Source: Magicicada septendecula
Taxonomy: Eukaryota > Arthropoda > Insecta > Hemiptera > Cicadidae
Length of the DNA: 64,000 nucleotides
Assembly: GCA_034769895.1 (NCBI GenBank)
Contig: CM068371.1
Coordinates: 407,447,969-407,511,968, forward strand
Direction: 5' to 3'
Every line of letters begins with the position of its first letter. Position 1 is the stretch's first letter. The notes under the pieces were generated by a model that was not told the DNA's origin, made no database searches, and saw nothing but the letters and a program-made list of their open reading frames with translations. The position numbers and the translations under genes are program-made. This document shows, in pieces, positions 1 to 11,929 of the stretch.

Positions 1-85
1 TGTTTTTGCTTTTGATATTAGCGAGTGTATGAGTATTAATTTGGTGTATATTATTTTACAGAAGGGACTCTCCCCCATTTTCGGG

Positions 86-112
86 CGATCACAGACTCAC
101 CACCTCTGATCG
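86..112 (+). other. Conserved stem-loop block, copy 1
   Basis: CGATCA (86-91) pairs with TGATCG (107-112) around a 15-nt loop. The same fold with different paired bases recurs at 831-857, 26172-26198, 45628-45654 and, inverted, 10283-10309. Function unknown; a structured RNA signal of the retroelement is inferred. Confidence 0.5.
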
Positions 113-830
113 TGGATTTTGGTAATCTGGAGGCGGACCATGGTTGGCGGAACTGCCATCTGGGGTGAAAGCAACGATGGTCTTACTCCACAAATTGGTG
201 CAAGTAGAAATTTAATTTTATTGTTGAACGGGGAGGGGAACCCCTAGTTTCGTGGAAAAAAAAAAACTTAACGCTTGACATCTTTTCCACGAACATTGGT
301 TTTATTCTAAGAATTATAGAATAGAACATCCCAAATTTTGTAACTTAATTTACTAACTCTGTAAGGAGTTAATGTTTTCTTAGAAGTATAAATAATATAA
401 TTTAAGATGATCCATTGTTGTACTTGTTATCCAGTAGTAAGAAGGTATTGTTTTTGAAAAGTGAAAGTTGGAACTTGCAAAGTGTCTATACTCAAAATTA
501 ATTATGTGAAATAAAGAAAGTAATCAACCGTTTATTTGGAGATAACATTTAAATTTTGAAAATTGTGTTTATATTTGTCAAGTGATAAATAAAATTTTAT
601 GTTGAAGTAACAACCTTAAGTGGTTAGAAGAACATAGTGATACTATGGTGATGTATTGAGACTGCTTTATGAACAGTGATAAAATGATTATTATGTTTAT
701 AATGTATGTTAGTCTTGTAAGGAGGATTTATATATATGTAATATGTATAAATTGTTAGTTTTAGGGTAGTTACAAATGTAACTGCATATGACACAACGTG
801 TCAAACTATTGTGATTTCCCATATTTCGGG

Positions 831-857
831 CGATTACTGTCTTACCAGCACTAATCA
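831..857 (+). other. Conserved stem-loop block, copy 2
   Basis: GATTA (832-836) pairs with TAATC (852-856) around a 15-nt loop containing CTTACCAGC. Compared with the copy at 86-112, the C-G pair at stem position 5 is replaced by T-A. Downstream is a shared segment with GACCATAGTTGGTTGCC. Confidence 0.5.
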
Positions 858-1550
858 TGGTTTTGGACGACAACCAGCTGTGGGCAGAATTTGTAAAACC
901 TGACCATAGTTGGTTGCCTATGAAATTGGTTCAACTTAAAAATTTAATGGGAGATTCAGGGGAATCTAAGATTATTTGTTTGCATAGGCTATTTTCACCT
1001 AAATATGGGTGGTAGACCTTAGGGGTGTGTAATAAAATAATAAGTAGGGGTATTGACCTTGAAGTTTCTGTAACGCCGAAGCAAGGATGGGAGAGAGAGA
1101 AAACAAAAAAGTGCTCACTCCTTCTGCCTCAGTCCTTGTGGAGGCAACTGAACGCAACAGTTAAGGGGGGAAAATAGTGTGTGTGGAGGAGAAAGAGGGG
1201 TAAATATTATTAACGGCGCCGGAGTACTTACTGTTAATGATAGTATTAATAATAATAATAATAATAATAATAGTAAATTTTTTTTATAAAATATTTTAGG
1301 AAGAGGGAGATTTTGGTAATTGTATCCATAAATTCTGGATTACGGTATATGTTTCAATTGTAGTATAAAGATTTGTGTTTCTTCTTATAATTTTATCAAT
1401 TATGAAAACAAAAAAGGGTTAATTATTATCGATGAGAATCGAAAAATTTTATAATGTTAAGGGTAGTCAATGAAGAGAATAGCACTTCTATATAATTCTT
1501 GTTGAGTTGAAACAAACCCAATGCTTCTTAACACAAACCAGCACATAGCT

Positions 1551-1855
1551 AAGGGGAAACAGATCAGTTAGGGATATAGCATTATACCAAGCCACTATTT
1601 TGATATTTTTGATTTATTGTTTCAGTGTTTGGTGATGTTGTGACGGCGGTCCTGAGCTGGCCAGCGCATCAGAGCAGGAGCGTAAAGAGCCTGATTGGCC
1701 TTATGGTGTTGGGATCTCGTAGGAGAAGTCCAGTAAGATCATGCAGGTAGTCACCATCATCGGACCACGGGTGAGTTATTGTATTCTTTTCACATAAATA
1801 GTAAGGGGGTTGTGGCGACATATCCTAGCTGATCCCTTTAGGAAGTACAAATGTG
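1551..1855 (+). other. Conserved 3' module of family A/B elements, copy 1
   Basis: Starts with AAGGGGAAACAGATCAGTT and contains GTTGGGATCTC followed by GAGAAGTCCAGTAAGATC. Diverged versions lie at 3502-3800 and 41921-42179, always just before the stem-loop and polypurine tract. It includes a splice-acceptor-like TTGTTTCAG near 1618 and a donor-like GGGTGAGT near 1770, so a non-coding exon is possible but unproven. Confidence 0.45.
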
Positions 1856-1905
1856 TCAATGAGAGTTTTTATGCTTCGGCATAAAACCTCTCATTGAGGG
1901 GGTTT
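1856..1905 (+). other. Stem-loop with TTCG loop plus polypurine tract
   Basis: TCAATGAGAG (1856-1865) pairs with CTCTCATTGA (1888-1897), and an inner ATGC-TTCG-GCAT helix closes on a tetraloop. The 3' arm runs straight into AGGGGG, the presumed primer for plus-strand DNA synthesis, followed by the LTR start TGTAAC at 1906. Confidence 0.6.
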
Positions 1906-2952
1906 TGTAACGGTACAATTCTGGTCCTATAATATTTTGGGAAATAATTGTTATAAAGTATAATTGTTATAATTGTTTTTAAAGCCCTATAAAGAAACCA
2001 GATTAAAGTTTTCCAAACGTTTTCAACAACGTAATATTGAGCGGACAGGATTTGTGTCGAGGTCAGGGTAAAATCACAGTAATAGCAAAAAACAGTTCGT
2101 CCTATTAAAGTGTAAACAAGCCTAACCCATGATGACACCAGCTACAGGAATGCGATACGGGATAAATACATCTGTAAACAACGGGGTTTGGCCATTTCGA
2201 ACAAAGGACTAGTGACGTAGTTTGCCCCACCTCCGCATTGCAAAGCTACTAACTGCTGCCAGTTTCGTCTCAACAGTGTTCCACGCCGGCCGGCATACCC
2301 TAAACTTTACATTATCTAAATCTTACAACTACATCAAAAATTGTAAACCAAAATTTAAATAGTAGCAACAGGAAAATAAAAATGTGAAAGTGCAGTATTA
2401 TTAAAACAGTTCTCCGAAAACATCAGGCGAGAGTGCGCGATCTGCAAAGATGGGACATCTTCACATATAATGCAGCTAAGTAATATCTAAACAAAAAACT
2501 GTTGCCAAAACCGATCAAATACTCAATTCAATTTATTCAAATAAGCTCATTTTAACCAGTCGAAATTGTACCAAAGAATGAAAGTGAGAGAGTGGATACT
2601 TAATACAAAATGATTCAATATTAATAAGTGCTGGGTTGTGCCAATATTTTAATAATAAATATATATATATCATGTTTATCAGGTTAATATTATAACACGT
2701 TTGTTTTGGAGGATTAAAATGTTCTAAGGGTTTGATGTTTGCTAAACGCCCCATGGCGTAATATGTACGTGTTTGGTACAGCTAGAGTCATTTTTCAATA
2801 TGTATTTAGAGTCATCTTAAAAATAAAAGGTCAATGGTACGTTTTATCTTGAGTACGATTATTTCAGGTAATATATTCCACAACCCTGGTTCGTGTTACC
2901 CGAATTCTGGCCCTAAAGGTAAGTTTGTATTTTGTTGTGCAGTGTGACAACA
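1906..2952 (+). repeat. LTR of family B element (~1.05 kb)
   Basis: Begins TGTAACGG straight after a polypurine tract and ends ACAACA, followed by TGGCGCCCGA, a primer-binding-site-like sequence. TG...CA ends and both flanking signals define the boundaries. A 3' signal upstream and a 5' signal downstream of one LTR suggest a tandem arrangement. No coding content is supported. Confidence 0.55.
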
Positions 2953-2972
2953 TGGCGCCCGATTTTGAAAGT
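2953..2972 (+). other. Primer-binding site candidate
   Basis: TGGCGCCCGATTTTGAAAG abuts the LTR end. TGGCGCC is the usual start of a tRNA-complementary primer site in Gypsy-type elements. The matching tRNA was not identified. Confidence 0.45.
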
Positions 2973-3800
2973 GAAAGTGGTTATTAATAGTACACACAAC
3001 ATAAATGTAACTAAGTATTTAAACAATTAAAGTTAGAGTTACAGGGGGTACAATAGTGTGTGTGGCTGGGAGGTTGCTACAGGGGTAGCAACAACAACAA
3101 ATATTAAATGTCAAAGAAATAATAGTGATATTGGTGTTGGTTAGCAAGTATATAATTATGATTCTGTTGTAAAGAAATTATAAGAATAAAGGAAGCTGAG
3201 TAAAGAAAATTTAAAGAGTTTTTAAGTGTTTGCCATAATAGGTATATGTTTTGATTTTATATAAAGTAAAATAATAGAGATAGTGGTTGTTACTTGGAAA
3301 ATTAAAATTTGTTTTATGCTTAGTATAATAATATGTTTTCTTGTGGTGAGAGAAGTAAGTTAATGTTGACTGGAGTCAGGGAATTTTAATAAATGCAGGA
3401 TGTTGAAAAGTGGAAATGGATTTTTCTGTCTTAAATCTTGTCTTTTGTTATTTGAAAACTTGTTAATTAAGAGAACCAATGTCTAGTAACATAAACCAAT
3501 TAAGGGGAACATATCAGTTGTGGATATAGCCATAGATAAGGCCACTATTTTAAAATTTTGTATTGCATGTTTCAGAGTTTGGTGGTGTTGTGACAGCGAT
3601 CCTGAGCTGGTTGGTGTGTCAGAGCAGGAGCGTTAGGTGCCTCATGGCCTTATGTTGGGATCTCTCCTGAGAAGTCCAGTAAGGTCAGACAGGTATCAGC
3701 ATTATTGGACCAAGGGTAAGTGATTATAATTTTTTTTATAAACGCTACTGGGGGTTGTGGCAACATATCTGGGCTGATCCTTTTAGAACGTGTGAATGAG
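2973..3800 (+). mobile_element. Deleted internal region of family B, copy 2
   Basis: Only about 0.9 kb separates the primer site from the next LTR, with no ORF. It contains GTGTGTGGCTGGGAGGT near 3057, comparable to the segment near 39875, and from about 3502 a diverged copy of the conserved 3' module, including GTTGGGATCTC and GAGAAGTCCAGTAAGGTC. Gag and all upstream blocks are missing, so this is an internally deleted element. Confidence 0.5.
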
Positions 3801-3850
3801 TCAATGAAAGTTTTTATGCTTCGGCATCAAACCTTTCATTGAGGGGGTTT
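3801..3850 (+). other. Stem-loop with TTCG loop plus polypurine tract
   Basis: TCAATGAAAG pairs with CTTTCATTGA, again with an ATGC-TTCG-GCAT inner helix. Relative to 1856-1897 one G-C pair is replaced by A-T, preserving the stem. GAGGGGG follows, then the LTR at 3851. Confidence 0.6.
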
Positions 3851-4976
3851 TGTAACAGGACAAAAAGCCTGTTTTCATAATTATGGTGTTCCAGGATTTT
3901 GCATTGTATTTTCTATTGTATTCATATTTATAAAGCATGGTTAGGTCAACTCCCCTATGTCTACATAAACAACGCAATTTCATCGATACAATTCATCTCA
4001 AGGCTGAGAGCGTATGTGCAAAATGAAACGTATTCAATGGCTGTCCTGATCGACACAAGCAAATTGGTATGACAAATATTGACACACGTCATAGCAATGA
4101 CGAGGAACAATGCCGTCAGCTGCTGCAGACAAAGAGTTGATCACAACTGATCCCCTCCACCTGTCGACAATACGACACAATGTCTGCCCACTCTGCAGAA
4201 CTTTGTCATGGCGACAACATGTAAAATTTTCTCTGGCCCAAAATAGCCAGTTAAAGTGTGTATCTAACTAAAAATGTAACAAAAAGTCAATAGTGAACAA
4301 TTAACAGTTTAATCATGTAAATTCAGTGAAAGGACAGACGAAAAAACAAACAGTACAACCAACAACGAAGTACGCCAGCCAACGGCCGGATCATGGAGAA
4401 TGTCTGAACTGCAGAACAACTACAACCTTCAGGAAAGTCCTAATTATTATTATTATTAATTTTCAAAATTAGAGCTCTAAATAATCACGAATAAAATTTT
4501 CAATGCACCAAAATTGGTATCTGTAACAATAGTATGTGAGAGAGAGAGCGAAAGTGAATGCCGGCTACCATTAGACTAGGCATTGGTTTATGGGGTATAA
4601 AAGGGGTTACGCTAACTAAATGAATAAATAAGATCGCAATTGCAAGGTAAAAAATGTTTCTTTTGCACTATTATGTTCAAGTATATGATATGGAAAATAA
4701 TAACGATAATTGTTGAGTAAGAGCGGAACTGCATAGCCGCCATTTTGTGTAATATGACTCCAATTTTATTTAACCATTTGTAATGTAAATGAGCAACTAT
4801 AGAGAGTATTAAACCAGTGTGTTATTCTTAAACCAATGTGTATGAATCGTTATTTCAATAACCCAGGCTGCTTCCGTCTCTCGTTTAACGATACTTTGGG
4901 ACCCTTAGGTGTAAATAAAATATCCTGTGTTGAAGATCTGAACACGTGGCTACCGGAAGTATGATATTATCACACA
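3851..4976 (+). repeat. LTR of a second, diverged family B element
   Basis: Starts TGTAACAGGAC straight after a stem-loop and polypurine tract. The right end is inferred at CACACA around 4974-4976, where Gypsy2-related DNA begins. The sequence is not obviously alignable to the LTR at 1906-2952, so the two tandem units come from different subfamilies. No ORF is supported. Confidence 0.45.
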
Positions 4977-5052
4977 CGAGGCATGCAAATAAAATATAAT
5001 TTTATTATATGTATTGATAATTGTATTTATCAAAAGATGATAAATAGTAACA

Positions 5053-5169
5053 GTGTATGATCCATACTGTGACGATCCCATAGAAAGATTTACAACCGCA
5101 TATAATCTACGGAATCCACCGGAATACCATATTGGTAGAGCAGCCCGAACAGTGGCCAATACAGGATAG
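5053..5169 (+). pseudogene. C-terminal tail of an unidentified Gypsy2 ORF
   Basis: An open frame of 38 codons ending in TAG, preserved in both Gypsy2 copies (the other is 50351-50467, minus strand). Key residues are DPYCDDPIERF near the start and GRAARTVANTG at the end. Between copies one difference is synonymous (ACA/ACG, Thr) and one changes Tyr to Asn. It does not match the Gypsy1 pol C-terminus, so it may be the end of a third ORF or a diverged pol tail. Everything upstream has been deleted in both copies. Confidence 0.35.
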
Positions 5170-6216
5170 TTAAGATAAATTATTTGGAATCAATTAAAAA
5201 ACCACAAAATTCTAAAAATAAGTAAGAACATCTTACCGTATATTTCAAAAGAGATTATTTTGAACCAATAGTCATAAAAGAAGAGAAAGACGGGTAATAA
5301 CCATAATAATTATGTGAATAACCCATATTAATCAGGATAATTACAATGATAAGAACAATGAAGACTAGTTGCAATTTAAGAAGGGCTAGAAATGAGTTAG
5401 ATGAAGAAAGAATATGCCAATACAATTTATGATAAGGAGGAGATTCAGTGTTTAACTGCAGAATTAAATGGTAGTGAATCAAAAATAATAAAATACGTAT
5501 GCTAAAGAATAATTGACAGCTCGGAACTAAGAAGAATTTAAAATAAATGTTGAACAGCTTTAACTACTATACCTGTGAATAATATGATAATTGGAACTAC
5601 AGAACAACGAGATAAATAAGTTAAGAAAAAGTATTAGGATACTTCAGAAATAATAGTGTAATCATCCCCACAGTAATTTGTTTGTAGCGAATAGGCTAAC
5701 TTTGAAGATTGTAATTATTTGTGATATGTTGTGACTGAATCCAACAATCATTTTACCTGAGCAGAGATGAAGTTCCTCTGGTCTCAGAAGATATAGTTAG
5801 GGAAACGGCAGAGTAATGGAAGCCAAGAGTGCCCCTCTGATTCCGTACCAGCTATGATATTATGGAAAAATGTTAGGGAAATATAGTATTTTAGGGATTA
5901 TACACCAAGCGAGGGAATTAAATATAAATATGACAATAAGAAATGATGGCATAATACGTTAGAAGAAGTTAAAAGTTCCAGAGAAAAAAGACAGGTCTAC
6001 AACTGAGTGAGGTACCAGTAGAGAATTTAATGACAAGATATACAATGAGTATCGACACAGTTTTCCAGTGCAATTAAAAGTTTAAGAAGTATAAATATAA
6101 AATAAATCCCAAAGAACACATTGAATTACACACTAAAGCAGAAATACAATGAAGAACTGAAACCATTATAAGTTGATAATTTTATCAAACAAATATTCCA
6201 AGGCACGAAAAATATC

Positions 6217-6275
6217 AGTTTATTTTACCCAAACCACATTCAGCTAAAATAAACTTCTTTTGGAGGGGGAGTATA
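6217..6275 (+). other. Stem-loop plus polypurine tract of Gypsy2-left
   Basis: AGTTTATTTTA (6217-6227) pairs perfectly with TAAAATAAACT (6245-6255). Five bases later comes TGGAGGGGGAG, then TATA and the LTR start at 6276. Confidence 0.6.
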
Positions 6276-8727
6276 TGTAACATAACGAAACTAAGGTCCC
6301 CTACGTTACATAAAGATTTATAATTATCAAAATAAAAAAACACTAATTGTCCGTTGCAATAAAGGTCAGAAAAGTAAATCCTTATTAAATAAACAATTAA
6401 ATGACAACAAATAAGAGTACAAGGTAATAGAAAAAAATAAAAATCTTTATAAATACAAACTATGAAGTGGTCAGTGGAAAGTGTAAGCGATAAACATAGT
6501 GTCAAATAATGTGAAAATACTATAGACAGTTTAGACTAATCAATTAATTAACTGAGAGTAGACTAATTAATTGGTATTTAATATTTTATAATAATGTGCA
6601 TGTTATTATGTTTTATCATGTTGTTTTGTTATCAAGGTATTTATGTTGTCTTTTGTATGTAGCAGGTGTGAAGCAATTGCTTTAAGAAAGTATCAATTGA
6701 TTGATGTTAATTTCATTTATGTTAAACTTTATAAGAGTAAATATTTTGGTACTTACTTTAAATAAATAATAGAGGTATTGCTAGATTATATTTGTAAACT
6801 AGGCCAGGAAGGCAATAATTGTTGATAAGATGCCAAGGGGTTATTGTAATTATGTTATAAACAGATGAAGGGTTCAATACTAAAATAAATAATAATAAAT
6901 TAAAATCCAAATGAAATAAAAATAGAATGATTGTCCATAAATCAGTGACATATTGTACAGGAAGTCAGGTCAGAAAAGTTAAATAACTAAAAAATGCAAA
7001 AACATTCAATGTAATATAATAAATTAAATGAAAACAGTAGTAGTAATTAAATAAAAGATAAGTGACTTAAAATACAAAAAATCATAATACAGGTAATAGA
7101 ACAAATAGGCCTAAAATTAGTATTTTGTAATGAGAAGATAGTACTTGTTAGACTAAGAAGATCAAGAAGAAAATATAGCAAAATGTATATAATTTAATAA
7201 CAAAGATTATGTGAAAGTTTTATATGATGTAATGTAACTTTAGTAAGGGAGTATTTTATTAAGTAAGGGCAAGAACATTTTTAATTATGGCTCTAGAATA
7301 ACAAATATTATCCAATAACAGAACGAAGACTGGTTGTCATGGACGACAAAATGCGAGATATTTTGTTGATTCAACACTCAATTGTTATATATGAAAGAGA
7401 ACAGTTCAGTTGACATGAATCTGGAAAAAAAGAAAATCTAATGAAATAATTTATTGTAAATCAAAATTAATAACGATTAACTAACAGAAAGGACAGTTGA
7501 TTGACTTTCGAGGGTTATCAATCAGAGAATATAATTCAACCTACCGATAAAATTAAATAAAAATCCTAAAGAATAAAAATTACTAATCAACTACAGTCAA
7601 TGCGTAATAATGAAATTTAATAATAAATAAATGAAGACAACCCAAGACCGGGAGAAGTCAAAGTAATTAAGTATTTTAAAAAACGAAAGAAAGAACATTA
7701 AAATTACGCCCTGAACCTCACTTTTTACGACTAAGCGAAGAACTAATATTACACAAAATCCGTTGGGACCCGTAACCACCAGAAACGCAAACATTAGCGA
7801 AGATCAAGAACTGGAACTTCCACTACATCCTGGGACACCAAGACCAAACTTTTATTGAGAAGCTGGAGACTGACATATTTCAGACATTCGTTCATCATTC
7901 TGCTCCCAGCCTTAGTCTAGCAAAACGCAGCCATTACGAGTAACTTTGTCAACATACGGTAAAACTCAGCTCATGTTTAAACTTTAATTAATAAGATTTT
8001 ATGATTAAATTGTAATACCTGGTAATCTTATCTTGCATTCTCTGGCCTTACTAATAGTCACAAGAACTCCATGTACCCTGAGATTAAGAAAAATTAACAA
8101 TATAATTAAATTTAAAACATTGAAACCCGAATTCAATAACTAATCGAATCATTCCAGTGTGATCGATGTGTTGTATCTGTGCCAAGAGAAAACATCTGTT
8201 TTGAAAAAAAAAATAAAAATAAAGAATCTTTCCTGAAACTGATGAGTTATTATTATTTGTTGACGATTTAGTGTGTTTCGAAGAATTTATAGCATATAGA
8301 GGGAGAAACGAGAGGAACACAAGGCTTAAAACAACTTAACCTATAATAACCGGCTGACTATACACCATAGCGCTAGCTGGCGTACAACTGTTGAATTACG
8401 AGAGAAGAGAAAACTAATTCACAGCTCCTACTCTCCTCTCTCAATGCTTGGTTCAGACTAGGCCTGAACAGTAACAACATAAACATAAAATATACTAACT
8501 CATATTGTACACTACTCAGTCAGGACAGATTTAATTAATATAAATTGTTAGAGATAAGAACATATTATACTTCTCATTAATTTTTTATTACAAATTAACA
8601 CTCACAGCAGGTGACTGGCCACCCACAGAACAACAGTACATTAACTTACTAATAACTTATATGTTAATAAACAGAGTGGATAAGGACAGATAGAAAATTC
8701 ACTATCACCAATACCAGTGATTTAACA
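6276..8727 (+). repeat. Gypsy2 LTR (left, ~2.45 kb)
   Basis: TGTAAC...TTTAACA, preceded by a polypurine tract and followed by a primer-binding site. A reverse-complement copy lies at 46833-49241. Having a polypurine tract on one side and a primer site on the other means this LTR is shared between a 3' element end and a 5' element start. No ORF inside it is supported. Confidence 0.75.
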
Positions 8728-8745
8728 AATTGGCGCTGAACTTGT
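8728..8745 (+). other. Primer-binding site of Gypsy2
   Basis: AATTGGCGCTGAACTTG directly follows the LTR end. The same AATTGGCGC start follows the Gypsy1 5' LTR on the minus strand at 36625. Confidence 0.6.
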
Positions 8746-8820
8746 AGGGCTTGATTTAAGTAAAACATCGACTACATCGCTATTACTTAACTTGAGCAGG
8801 CGACTATTAGAGGCACAGGA

Positions 8821-10078
8821 ATGCATACAAGAGGTGTTTCTAAAAGGATGGCGAAGGACCAAGAAACGGAAGAAGATAGACGGGAAGAAGAAGTAGAGAT
8901 AGTTACAGACATCGAAAAGGAACAACAGGCGGGTGACAATGAGGAAGCCAGAGGAGGCCTGGATTTACAAAAATTATGGGAATTAATTAAAGAAGATAAT
9001 AGACAAACTAATGAGAAAATAGACAGTATTAAAGAAGATTCCAAGAAACAGAAGGAAGAATTAAATAAAAAATTTGAAGAAAACTCAGAAAAGCTAGAAA
9101 ATAAAATAGACAGTATAAAAGAAAACTCACAGAAACAAAATGAAATTTTGAGTGAGAACTTAATCAAACTAATGAACGAGAAATTTGATAAGAATAAAGA
9201 GGAAACTAATGGGAATAACCGACAAATAAATGAAAGCTTAAACCAAATTAACGAAAGGTTTGACAGGAATGACGAGAGTTAAGGCAGATTCAGGAAAACA
9301 ACAAACAAATAGACGAAAAAATTGAAAACAGTAATAAGGATTTGCGGCAAATTACAAATGAACAAAACCAAGCGTTGAGAGAAGTCATAAACGAAAGGAT
9401 TGCAAATGTCAATGAAACACTTAGCAAAAAGGTGAATGATTACGAAGAGGAAGTAGGACAGCAGATAGCTGAAACCAAGGTAGGTCTAGAAAAGACGGAT
9501 GAAACCATCATACAACTCGGAGTGGAAGTAGAGGCCTGAATAAACCAAATAGAAAACAATAACGAAACTAGAGTAAAAGAGGTACGACTAGAAACCCAAG
9601 AAAAATTACACGAAGTACAAATTAACATAGCTGGAAGAATAGAGCTAGTTAACAATGAAATACTACAAATAAAAACTCAAGTGGATCATAATAAAGGGAC
9701 CGTTGAAAATATACAAAATCAGGAGTTGATTAATATGAAGGAGTCAATCGAAAATTTACAAAATAGACCAATGTACCTGGCACACCACATATCCCCTGAT
9801 CAAAACGAAAACATTTCAAAATTTATAGAGGAAATCCCATTGAATTTTTAGATAGGATAGATGAATGGTTTGGTAGAATTAAAGTGACCCGATGGAACAT
9901 AATTAAGAATTTGTTAGATGACTGTTTTAAAAACATAAATGATAACTGGTGGTCGGCTGTTCGAAAAGAAACAAGTAATTATGAAGAATTTAAGAAAGTT
10001 TTTAGGTCAAAATACTGGTCGGATTCCGTACAGAATATGATTAGAGACAATATCACCAATGGAAGGTACCCTTACTAC
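8821..10078 (+). pseudogene. Gypsy2 Gag, decayed and 3'-truncated
   Basis: Gag forms the retrotransposon particle. The first frame (8821-9282) is a charged, coiled-coil-rich segment with repeated QINE/NKE-type heptads. It is cut by TAA, continues at 9342-9539 and later in other frames, and resumes at 9884 with a capsid-type segment containing TRWNIIKNLLDD, DNWWSAVRKE and KYWSDSVQN. The matching Gypsy1 motifs are TRWNNIRSLIDEYF, DNWWTATRHE and KYWSEATQN, which identifies the protein. At least three frame breaks are visible. The 3' end stops around NGRY at about 10068, where inverted family-B DNA begins. Start chosen at the first ATG after the primer site. Confidence 0.7.
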
Positions 10079-11168
10079 CCTAGTACCCCTACTAATAAAC
10101 TTATTGATATGCCCCTAATCGGTCTACCACCCATACTTAGGTATGTAGCCGTGTTCCAAAAACAAAATCCTTAGATTCCCCTTTGTTCCCTGTCTAATTT
10201 CTATGTTGCACCAATTTTAAAGGCAACCAACCATGGTCAGCGTACAATAATTCTGCCCACAACTGGTTGTCATCCAAAACCACGGTCTGGGCTGGTAAGG
10301 CCGGGACCGCCCGAAAGTGGGGAATCGCTTTCAAAACATATTACATGTCTTAGATCCCTACACTTATATAATACATCATAATAAAAAACTCAAATTGACC
10401 ATTAACATTATTACATTAAAATAAACATCTCATCTTTAAATTTGCATAAAATTTATAAACATTACAACTTTCAACTTTAACTTTCTATTGAATCTTTCAA
10501 TAATCAACCATTAATTATTCATCATTTATTGTACAATTAAATTCTCCAAAATTTTAAATTTATTATCACATTCATTTTATATAACATTTCATTTATTAGC
10601 TCCTTTTGATTTAATTCAACTATTTTATCAAACACATTTTAATTACTTTAATTATCAACTTGCTTTAATTACTTTACCAAAATTCACAATGACCAACTGT
10701 CAATTATTAAAGTTGAATATACTTGACCTTACTACATAAGTACATTTAACATCAACACAAAAGTATATACAATCCACATTATTATGTTATTGTTTACCAC
10801 AAATCATTTCATAATTCAGTCCATTTCAAAACCCACTACTCACATAGTTAAATGTTCATGAACAATAAATATTTACCCTCCATCATCGAACAATAATCTT
10901 ATCTTACGTCTACACAATTAATTTTTAATTAGGTACATTTTATTCTTATTTTTATAATAACTATTTAATATTTTAAATTGTTCCGTTACCCCAGAATAAT
11001 AATCCTCTGGATTAATCCATATAATTCTATCATAAAACCTGTCTACATCAGTATTTTTGGTTGTCTCCTTTGTTCTCTCTTGACACAATTAAATAGGTAA
11101 TCAATTCATCATGACTCTCACCTGCTGTTACAACTGTTTCATCGCCAGGTAAGTGCGTATTATATAAG
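10079..11168 (-). mobile_element. Inverted family B internal fragment
   Basis: Reverse complement of 44768-45857 over about 1090 bp. Recognisable blocks are the stem-loop block at 10283-10309 and the segment with CAACCAACCATGGTCAG near 10230. The rest is AT-rich and non-coding. Its right edge (GCGTATTATATAAG, ending 11168) is the point where the hAT element sequence stops. About 40 codons of it extend the hAT reading frame by chance. Confidence 0.65.
10283..10309 (-). other. Conserved stem-loop block, inverted copy
   Basis: CGGTC (10283-10287) pairs with GACCG (10305-10309). It is the reverse complement of the copy at 45628-45654. Confidence 0.45.
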
Positions 11169-11929
11169 CTACTTTCATGAACTTTAATTTTTTTACTGAG
11201 ACCTTTCCAATCTCTAATATCGCCTTCACGCCAGCTTTGGGCATCAGCACTTTGGGTGAAAAGCCAACATGGTAAACAATAGACTCCATCTAGATTACGA
11301 GAGTAACAAAGCCAAAACCTGTGAACAATTTGGCCTGCTGCAGTTTTGAAAGAATAATATGCTGTACTGAAAGACCGCTTAGAAACGGAATCCTTCGGGA
11401 AAGGACCCTTTGTTTGACAAAGTTCACTTAACGTTATTAATTTTTTCACCTCGTCTGTCATTGTAGCTTGATTTTTATAGAATGCAATATCTGTCTCAAA
11501 ACTTTGGCAGTTTGGATCGGAAGGGCCTGCTAAACTAGTTTTATTTGCGTGATTACTTATAACTTCAGTTGGTTCAAACTGATTTTCTGGTCCAGGTATG
11601 TCTTCGGACTGGCGAACACATTCAATGCCTAACAGTTGTTCTTCTTGTTCATGTTGCAGTTGCTTATTTGTTTCCGTAGTTGTATCGCTTGTATCCGACG
11701 GACTAATGTTTAAATCAGGTTTATTGTCACTGTCACAATCAACTTCAAGTCCGATTTTTGTTTCTTTTTCATTACTTGCACTTGACCCGGGTTTGGGTTG
11801 TTCAACTTCACATTTTGATGGTTTTTTTAAAAACTGGTCGAGTTTTGAAAGTTTACTTTTAGATTCTTCTCGTTGTTTTTGCAGTTTCCTTTTCGTAGCA
11901 CCACTTAAATATTCACGCTTACTTTCCAT
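11048..11929 (-). pseudogene. hAT transposase N-terminal half, TTF/ZMYM1-like
   Basis: 293 codons from an ATG. Residues 1-40 are Lys/Arg/Ser-rich and basic, and residues 40-150 are acidic and low complexity. Then comes a TTF-type zinc-finger region: LCQTKGPFPKD, FSTAYYSF, RFWLCYSR and GVYCLPCWLF (paired cysteines), ending in the typical KIKVHESS. This arrangement is the N-terminus of ZMYM1-like hAT transposases, where it binds DNA. The frame leaves hAT sequence at 11168. The last ~40 residues (from HLPGDETVV) are encoded by inverted family-B DNA, which also occurs at 44768 without the hAT part. The DDE core and dimerisation domain are missing, so it is non-functional as a transposase. Confidence 0.65.

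Larger units (their letters stand above)
1..1905 (+). mobile_element. Internal 3' region of a pol-less LTR element (family B, copy 1; truncated by window edge)
   Basis: No ORF of note. The stretch is recognised by blocks shared with other copies in the window: the CTTACCAGC-type stem-loop block (around 86-112 and again 832-856), a block with CTCAGTCCTTGTGGAGGC near 1130, and a 3' module from about 1551 that leads into a stem-loop and polypurine tract directly before an LTR. An (AAT)n microsatellite sits at about 1242-1276. The same blocks recur at 26166-26270 plus 39606-42230 and at 44768-46832. I infer a non-autonomous LTR retroelement family; no protein product can be supported here. Confidence 0.6.
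4977..6275 (+). mobile_element. 3' internal region of Gypsy2-left
   Basis: From 5053 the sequence matches the reverse complement of 49242-50467. It holds a short coding tail (5053-5169), about 1 kb of non-coding AT-rich DNA, a stem-loop and the polypurine tract GGAGGGGGAG ahead of the LTR. Gag and pol are absent from this side. 4977-5052 is unassigned. Confidence 0.6.

Noticed and set aside
1242..1276. (AAT)n and other microsatellites (16900, 40853, 43060, 55800)
   Set aside because: Ordinary simple repeats; noted only where they affect LTR comparison.
4950..5159. 69-codon minus-strand frame resembling one at 50361-50552 (plus)
   Set aside because: Both are antisense to the conserved tail ORF, whose strand agrees with the element orientation and polypurine tract.
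8787..9167. 126-codon Ser/Phe-rich open frame on the minus strand
   Set aside because: Antisense shadow of the Gypsy2 Gag coiled coil.
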